NCBI GenBank assembly: GCA_038246575.1
Contig: JBBRVU010000145.1
Location: 1 to 10,864 of the forward strand
Direction of reading: 5' to 3'
Origin: JACCUZ01 sp038246575
GTDB lineage: Bacteria; Actinomycetota; Actinomycetes; JACCUZ01
Length of the DNA stretch: 10,864 bases
The notes beneath the pieces are model-generated. The model was not told the DNA's origin. It searched no databases and was given only the letters and a program-made list of their open reading frames with translations. The translations under genes were made by a program, and so were the position numbers. Positions 6,637-10,864 of this stretch are shown here, piece after piece. How positions within the stretch are numbered: position 1 is the stretch's first letter; each line of letters opens with the position of its first letter.

Positions 6637-6639
6637 CCG

Positions 6640-7755
6640 ATGTCGCTCATCGAGTCGATCGAGACGATTCCGCTCACGGTTCCGCTGAAGCACCTGTACA
6701 AGGGCAGCTACTACAAGATGCGCAACCGCTGCACCATCATCACGCGGATCCGGACCTCGGACGGGGTGGTCGGAGAGGCGTACAACGCCGATACCGACGA
6801 AGAGCAGGCGGAGGTGCTCGGGATCATCCATGATGAGATCGCGCCGCTCCTCGTCGGGAAGGACGTGCGCGCGGTCGAGCAATGCTGGTCGGCGATGCTG
6901 CCGGTCACTCTCGACCAGCTCCGCGACCGACGGCTGCCCATGCAGGCCGTTGCCTGCGTTGACAGCGCCATCTGGGACGCCGTCGGGAAGATCTGCGGCC
7001 AGCCGCTGTGGAGGCTGTGGGGCGGCTACCGATCCGAGGTCCCCATGATCGGGATCGGCGGCTACTACGGGTCGAGCGAGGCAGACCTGGAGAAGGAGTT
7101 GGCCTTCTTCCAGGGCGAACACGGCATGGTCGGCATGAAGTTCAAGATCGGTGGCCAGTCGCCCGAGGCGGACGCGGCTCGGTTGCGCCAGGCGCGGGAC
7201 ATCGTCGGTGAGGACTTCATCTTCGTGGTCGACGCGAATCAGGGCTACACCGTCAACGAGGCCCTGGAGTTCCTGTCAGTCATCGAGGGCGACATCAAGC
7301 TTCGGTGGTTCGAGGAGCCGACCCGCTGGCATGCGGACTGGAGAGGCCTGCGCGACGTCCGGCTTCGCGGGAACGTCAACGTTGCTGCCGGCCAGAGCGA
7401 GATCTCCCGGGTCGGGATGCGCGAGATGTTCGTCAACGGAGCAGTCGACATCAGCAACTTCGACGCGTCGTGGGGTGGCGGGCCGACCGAGTGGAGACGC
7501 GTGGCTGCGCTCGCGGCGGCATTCGAGGTCGGGCTGGGGCATCACGAAGAGGCGCAGGTCGCGGCTCACCTGCTCGCGTCCGTGCCTCACGGCACCTATG
7601 TCGAGGCGTTCTCTCCGACCCGTGACCCGATCTACTGGGGATTGATAGCCAACAGGCCCGAACTGGTGGACGGCCATCTGCCGCTTCCGTCAGAGCCTGG
7701 CTTCGGCTGGGTCCTCGACGAGGACTTCATCGCGCAGTACCGCACGGACAGGTAG
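6640..7755 (+). CDS. Enolase-superfamily (mandelate racemase type) acid-sugar dehydratase B
   Basis: This encodes 371 residues and is a close paralog of dehydratase A. Conserved catalytic elements are Lys167 and Lys169 (KFK), Asp198 in VDANQ, Glu225-Glu226-Pro227, Asp275, His302 and Glu322. The spacings 252-275-302-322 exactly match mandelate racemase 247-270-297-317. That alignment puts Gln252 (AAGQSE) where the third magnesium-binding Glu normally sits, with Glu254 two residues on, the same as in A. Differences from A cluster in the capping domain (for example YKGSYYKM against YQGSHYRM, and the region of residues 49-60), which generally sets substrate choice in this superfamily. The ATG lies 3 bp after the lipoyl-protein stop, and the stop is followed directly by the ribosome site of the next gene. 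It most likely acts on an epimer or homologue of the substrate of A, or on a later intermediate. Confidence 0.93.
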   Translation: MSLIESIETIPLTVPLKHLYKGSYYKMRNRCTIITRIRTSDGVVGEAYNADTDEEQAEVLGIIHDEIAPLLVGKDVRAVEQCWSAMLPVTLDQLRDRRLPMQAVACVDSAIWDAVGKICGQPLWRLWGGYRSEVPMIGIGGYYGSSEADLEKELAFFQGEHGMVGMKFKIGGQSPEADAARLRQARDIVGEDFIFVVDANQGYTVNEALEFLSVIEGDIKLRWFEEPTRWHADWRGLRDVRLRGNVNVAAGQSEISRVGMREMFVNGAVDISNFDASWGGGPTEWRRVAALAAAFEVGLGHHEEAQVAAHLLASVPHGTYVEAFSPTRDPIYWGLIANRPELVDGHLPLPSEPGFGWVLDEDFIAQYRTDR

Positions 7756-7759
7756 GAGG
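7754..7759 (+). promoter_or_regulatory. Ribosome binding site overlapping a stop codon, sets a TTG start
   Basis: AGGAGG begins inside the TAG stop of dehydratase B and lies 4 nt before TTG 7764. This strong site is the reason for accepting the rare TTG as the start of the amidohydrolase. Confidence 0.65.
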
Positions 7760-7763
7760 AGTC

Positions 7764-8648
7764 TTGGCCGACGACTCTGCCGCGTTCGTCGACACCCACG
7801 TCCACTTCTGGGACCTCGCGCACCCGGAGCTGACCTATGACTGGCTGCGACCTGGCGTGCGCCATCCCATCCTCGGCGACATCGAGGGGATCAAGCACCA
7901 GCGCTTCGACGCGGCTCATCTCCTGGCCGAGTCGAGGTTCGCCGGGGCGGAAGCCTTCGTCCACGTGCAGGCAGCGGTCGGGACAGCGGACCCGGTCGCT
8001 GAGACTCGTTGGATCACCGAGATGGCCGCCGAGTGCGGCCAACCGTCGGCGCTCGTGGCACACGCCGACCTCGCCGATGACGGCGTCGGGCGCATCTTGG
8101 ACGAGCACCGTGTCTCACCATTGATGCGGGGAGTCCGGGACTTCGCTGTCGAGCCCGCACTCGCGGCCGGCGAGGGGGAGAGACTGGATGCCGGCCTCCG
8201 GGCGCTGAGCGAGCGAGGGCTCCTGCTCGACCTGGACTGCGAGTGGCCACAGATGGCAGCCGCTGCCGAAATGGCCAAGCGTCATCCGGACCTCACGATT
8301 GTTCTCGAGCACCTCGGCTATCCCCGCAGCCGGGAGGATGACTACTTCCAAGGCTGGCGTCGGGGCATGAGAGCACTCGCGGCAGCGCCCAACGTCCACT
8401 GCAAGATCTCTGGCATCGGCATGGGTGACCCGACCTGGAGCCCGCGGTCGATTGCGCCCTGGGTTGCCTCCTGCATCGAGACGTTCAGCCCGAGCCGCTG
8501 CATGTTCGGGACGAACTGGCCGGTCGATCGGCTGTTCAGTTCCTATGACTCGATCGTCGCGGCCTACCGGGGTTGTGTCGCAGAGCTCTCTGCTGTCGAG
8601 CAGAACCAGGTGCTGAGCCTGACCGCGAGGACTGTCTACGGGCTTTGA
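7764..8648 (+). CDS. Amidohydrolase_2 family hydrolase (L-fuconolactonase-like)
   Basis: This encodes 294 residues, a single metal-dependent TIM barrel of the COG3618 type. Family members hydrolyse sugar lactones (L-fucono- and L-rhamnono-lactone, 2-pyrone-4,6-dicarboxylate) and some are decarboxylases. Signatures are DTHVHFWD (10-17) with metal-binding His12 and His14, FVHVQA (65-70), EHLGYPR (182-188) with His183, CKISGIG (213-219), and the C-terminal FGTNWPVD (248-255) with catalytic Asp255. The TTG start at 7764 is supported by AGGAGG and by the position of the HxH motif, which is always close to the N-terminus in this family. It lies 8 bp after dehydratase B and 19 bp before the ApnL-like gene. 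The lactonase role is inferred from the family and from its neighbours, acid-sugar dehydratases. It and the next protein would be two structurally unrelated lactonase candidates in one operon. No signal peptide is seen. Confidence 0.88.
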   Translation: MADDSAAFVDTHVHFWDLAHPELTYDWLRPGVRHPILGDIEGIKHQRFDAAHLLAESRFAGAEAFVHVQAAVGTADPVAETRWITEMAAECGQPSALVAHADLADDGVGRILDEHRVSPLMRGVRDFAVEPALAAGEGERLDAGLRALSERGLLLDLDCEWPQMAAAAEMAKRHPDLTIVLEHLGYPRSREDDYFQGWRRGMRALAAAPNVHCKISGIGMGDPTWSPRSIAPWVASCIETFSPSRCMFGTNWPVDRLFSSYDSIVAAYRGCVAELSAVEQNQVLSLTARTVYGL

Positions 8649-8656
8649 TCCAAACT

Positions 8657-8662
8657 GGAGGT
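8657..8662 (+). promoter_or_regulatory. Ribosome binding site of the ApnL-like gene
   Basis: GGAGGT lies 5 nt before ATG 8668, a near-ideal site that fixes the start. Confidence 0.7.
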
Positions 8663-8667
8663 GTGGC

Positions 8668-10605
8668 ATGACCTACTCGGCCCACGAGTTGCGGCGAGGC
8701 CGTGAGACGGGCGAGCCGGACGACGTCGTCGAGCTGCGGGCAGGACCGCTCACAGCTGACCTGGTCGGATCGGACCTCCGGTCGGTGCGCTGGGGTGAGA
8801 CGGAGGTCATCCAGCGCATCTACATGGCGGTCCGGGATGCCCCCTGGAACACGATCCCTGGAGAGATCCTGCAACGCGAGGTGACCGTCAGTGACCGCGA
8901 GTTTCGGGTCTCCTGGCGGCAGCGACATCGGTTCGAGGACATCGACGTCGAGTGGTCTGGCGTCGTGGTCGGGACTGACGACGGCGTCATCGTCTACGAG
9001 ATGGACGCGGTCGCCGGCGGGGCCTTCCGACACTCGAAGATCGGGCTGAACATCCACCACGGGCTCGTCCCCTACCGCAACTGCTCATTTCGTGCGACCA
9101 CCGAGAGCGGCGAGGTGACCGGCATCCTCGCGGAGGACGTCGAGCCCCAGCTGGTGCGCGACGGCAGCCTGACTGCGATGTTCGATCACTTTGATGCGAT
9201 CTCCTTCGAACTTGGAGACCTGACGGCGGAGTTCCAGTTCGAAGGTGACCGCTTCGAGATGCAGGACCACCGAAATTGGTCCGACGCAAACTACAAGACC
9301 TATGGCACGCCGCTGTCGTTCGGCTTTCCGCGAGACGTGACTGAAGGCGAGAGGCTCTGGCAGCGCATCACGGTGCGGTTGCACGGTGATCCAGTTGGCG
9401 GTGAACAGCCCGAGGAGATCGCCCTCGGTGGCGACCAACCGACTCGACTCCCGAGCATCGGACATCGCCTGACCACAGTTGGTGAGCCGGCCGAAAAGGT
9501 GCTGGGTCTGCTCCGCCCCGACTTCCTGCGGGTCGAGGTTCGCCCCGACGAGCAGCTCTCCGCGCGACTCGCGGAGGCGCGAAAGCTGACGTCCGGCGGC
9601 GTTCCGCTCGAGATCGTGAGCATGGTTGATCCGGATGACCCCAAGCCGGCGATCGAGGATCTGCAGCGGGTGCTGACCGCGGAGCATGCCGACGTGGCCC
9701 GAGTCATCGTTCTGGCTGCCGCGCAAGGATTCAGCGAGTTCAAGGGCGCGACCCCACCGGAGCTCGGAGAGGAGGTGTCCCGCCAGCTCGTGACGGCAGG
9801 AGTCTCAGTGCCGGTCTTCAGCGGCACCGACCAGTTCTTCAACGAAGTGAATCGAGCCCGACCCGACTACACGCGCCTGGACGGCGTCGCCTTCTCTCTC
9901 AATCCCCAGGTGCACGCCTGCGATGACCGTTCACTGATGGCCAACGTCGAGGCGCTACCCGATGTCGCCGCCTTCTGCCGGCGCATGTATCCGGGTGCCG
10001 AGCTGTCGGTCGGGCCGGTCCACCTCGTCGGCCCGAACGGGCCGTTTCCAGCGGGTCCGCCGAGTTCGGCTGGAGTGCCTGCCGGGCTCGACCCGCGGCA
10101 CGCGGCCTTGTTCGGTGCGGCCTGGACGGTGGCGTTCCTCGCCGCGGCTGCACGAGGAGGTGTCGAGCACGTGACGATGTACGACCTCGTCGGGTCCCGG
10201 GGCCTTGCCCAGCTTGTGGATGTGGACGAAGACGGTGCCCGGTACCCGGTCGAGCCAGGCACGGGCTATCCGGTGCTGTGGGTCCTCGAGCGTCTCCGAG
10301 CCCTCGGTCCGAGCACGGCGTTCCTCGTCGAGGGCACCAACGACCGTTGCGCAGCGGTGCGCCTGCAGTCCGGTGATCGGCGCCGAGTGGTGGTCGCCAA
10401 CCTGGCGAACGCGATGACGCAGGTGGCACTGGACCTTGCTCCGGCGACCTCGGCGGAGGTGTGGACCATGGACGAGACCCTCCAGAGCGGAGTCGACGTC
10501 CTGGTGAGTCGCACGCCTCCCCGGGTGGTTGTCGAGATCCCGGACGGACGGCTGCCCATCGTGCTGCGGCCGTACGCCGTCGCCTGCATCGACACTGCTC
10601 GGTAG
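8668..10605 (+). CDS. D-apionate lactonase (ApnL)-like protein
   Basis: This encodes 645 residues and ends at TAG 10603. I recognise it from recalled features of ApnL, the D-apionolactone hydrolase of bacterial apiose catabolism: FEMQDHRNWSDANYKTY (196-212) closely resembles the ApnL stretch with EDQRNWTDASYKTY. NPQVHACDD (about 412-420), the following DPRHAALFGAAW segment (about 474-485) and the HVTMYDLVGSRG segment also fit. Layout by eye: an N-terminal all-beta domain (about 18-240), a central barrel-like alpha/beta domain (about 275-500) reminiscent of glycoside-hydrolase clan A folds, and a C-terminal beta domain (about 540-645). There is no signal peptide, so it is probably cytoplasmic. 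As last gene of the operon it fits a sugar-lactone pathway. I am fairly sure of the family. That the substrate is apionolactone is much less sure, because the other known apiose genes (oxidoisomerase, Oia kinase/decarboxylase) are absent and the dehydratases point to a different route. Confidence 0.75.
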   Translation: MTYSAHELRRGRETGEPDDVVELRAGPLTADLVGSDLRSVRWGETEVIQRIYMAVRDAPWNTIPGEILQREVTVSDREFRVSWRQRHRFEDIDVEWSGVVVGTDDGVIVYEMDAVAGGAFRHSKIGLNIHHGLVPYRNCSFRATTESGEVTGILAEDVEPQLVRDGSLTAMFDHFDAISFELGDLTAEFQFEGDRFEMQDHRNWSDANYKTYGTPLSFGFPRDVTEGERLWQRITVRLHGDPVGGEQPEEIALGGDQPTRLPSIGHRLTTVGEPAEKVLGLLRPDFLRVEVRPDEQLSARLAEARKLTSGGVPLEIVSMVDPDDPKPAIEDLQRVLTAEHADVARVIVLAAAQGFSEFKGATPPELGEEVSRQLVTAGVSVPVFSGTDQFFNEVNRARPDYTRLDGVAFSLNPQVHACDDRSLMANVEALPDVAAFCRRMYPGAELSVGPVHLVGPNGPFPAGPPSSAGVPAGLDPRHAALFGAAWTVAFLAAAARGGVEHVTMYDLVGSRGLAQLVDVDEDGARYPVEPGTGYPVLWVLERLRALGPSTAFLVEGTNDRCAAVRLQSGDRRRVVVANLANAMTQVALDLAPATSAEVWTMDETLQSGVDVLVSRTPPRVVVEIPDGRLPIVLRPYAVACIDTAR

Positions 10606-10635
10606 CGGCTGGACGTGGATCTGACATGACCCCGC

Positions 10636-10641
10636 TAGTCT
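10636..10641 (+). promoter_or_regulatory. -10 box of a leaderless promoter for the LacI-family gene
   Basis: TAGTCT fits the actinobacterial TAnnnT pattern and ends 7 bases before GTG 10649, so transcription would begin at or next to the start codon. No Shine-Dalgarno sequence precedes that GTG. No clear -35 box is visible at 16-18 bp. Leaderless genes of this layout are common in actinomycetes. Confidence 0.45.
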
Positions 10642-10648
10642 CGGGCTC

Positions 10649-10864
10649 GTGCCGACCATTGGGCCGCTTCCCCCCGACGACCATGACGTCTCGCTGGTGG
10701 CTCCCGCCGACCTGAACGTTCCGGTGACGATTCGTGATGTGGCGGCTCGGGCTGGGGTGGCGTTGTCGAGTGTGTCTCGGGTGTTGTCGGGTCATGCGGA
10801 TGTGTCGGCGGCGATGCGGTCGCGGGTGGAGTCGGCGGCCAAGGATCTGGGGTATGAGCCTGAT
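10649..10864 (+). CDS. LacI-family transcriptional regulator, N-terminal part (3' end outside window)
   Basis: Seventy-two codons are visible before the window ends. After a poorly conserved lead of about 25 residues comes a textbook LacI helix-turn-helix: VTIRDVAARAGVALSSVSRV (26-45), then LSGHADVS and MRSRVESAAKDLGYEPD with the hinge-helix region at the window edge. The ligand-binding domain lies beyond the window. I chose GTG 10649 because a -10-like TAGTCT sits 7 bases before it; GTG 10697 and GTG 10724 are in-frame alternatives, the latter beginning at the helix-turn-helix. It lies 43 bp after the last operon gene on the same strand, so it is the obvious candidate regulator of the acid-sugar operon, with a sugar acid or lactone as inducer (inference). 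From codon 26 on, only one of 47 codons ends in C, quite unlike the other genes here. Confidence 0.9.
   Translation, partial: MPTIGPLPPDDHDVSLVAPADLNVPVTIRDVAARAGVALSSVSRVLSGHADVSAAMRSRVESAAKDLGYEPD

Noticed and set aside
6397..6639. Lipoyl protein as a frameshifted fragment of a full E2 gene
   Set aside because: The domain is complete, ends with a clean stop, and the following sequence is an unrelated enolase-superfamily gene starting 3 bp later, with no E2-core remnant in any frame.
1..10864. Mobile elements, CRISPR arrays, tRNA or rRNA genes
   Set aside because: I saw no transposase, integrase, direct-repeat array, tRNA-like cloverleaf or rRNA signature on either strand. The only long similarity is between the two dehydratase genes, which is paralogy.

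Overview
The window is GC-rich, gene-dense DNA in which most codons end in G or C. GTG and TTG starts, 4-bp stop/start overlaps and one apparently leaderless GTG start all fit a high-GC actinomycete. I cannot name the genus from the sequence. There are 11 protein-coding genes (two cut by the window edges), no RNA genes, no mobile elements, no CRISPR array, and no gene-free stretch longer than about 110 bases.

Left block (1-1969, + strand): three overlapping genes form the end of an operon. They are the C-terminal part of an N-terminal-nucleophile asparaginase / beta-aspartyl peptidase, an M55 zinc D-aminopeptidase (DppA), and a short-chain dehydrogenase. The first two suggest handling of isoaspartyl or D-residue peptides. 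This block ends convergently, 30 bp from the next gene.

Centre and right (2000-10605): a minus-strand tartrate/D-malate dehydrogenase (TtuC/DmlA family) diverges, across a 106-bp control region, from a seven-gene plus-strand operon. In order, the operon encodes: a mandelate-racemase-type enolase-superfamily dehydratase (A); E1-beta and E1-alpha of a thiamine-diphosphate 2-oxo-acid dehydrogenase; a free-standing 79-residue lipoyl-domain protein; a second paralogous dehydratase (B); an amidohydrolase_2 protein of the L-fuconolactonase type; and a 645-residue protein that resembles D-apionate lactonase (ApnL). A LacI-family repressor begins 43 bp after the operon and runs off the window.

How the genes may work together (inference): lactones of one or more acid sugars would be opened by the two hydrolases and dehydrated by the two enolase-superfamily enzymes to 2-oxo-3-deoxy acids. 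These would then be oxidatively decarboxylated by E1-alpha/beta, with the small lipoyl protein carrying the acyl group. The TtuC-type enzyme would oxidise a malate- or tartrate-like hydroxy acid. No E2 acyltransferase core and no E3 is encoded in the window. A dedicated E1 plus lone lipoyl carrier inside an acid-sugar operon does not match any acid-sugar pathway I know of, and it is the most interesting feature here. The 2-oxo-acid route is my proposal and is not shown by the sequence.
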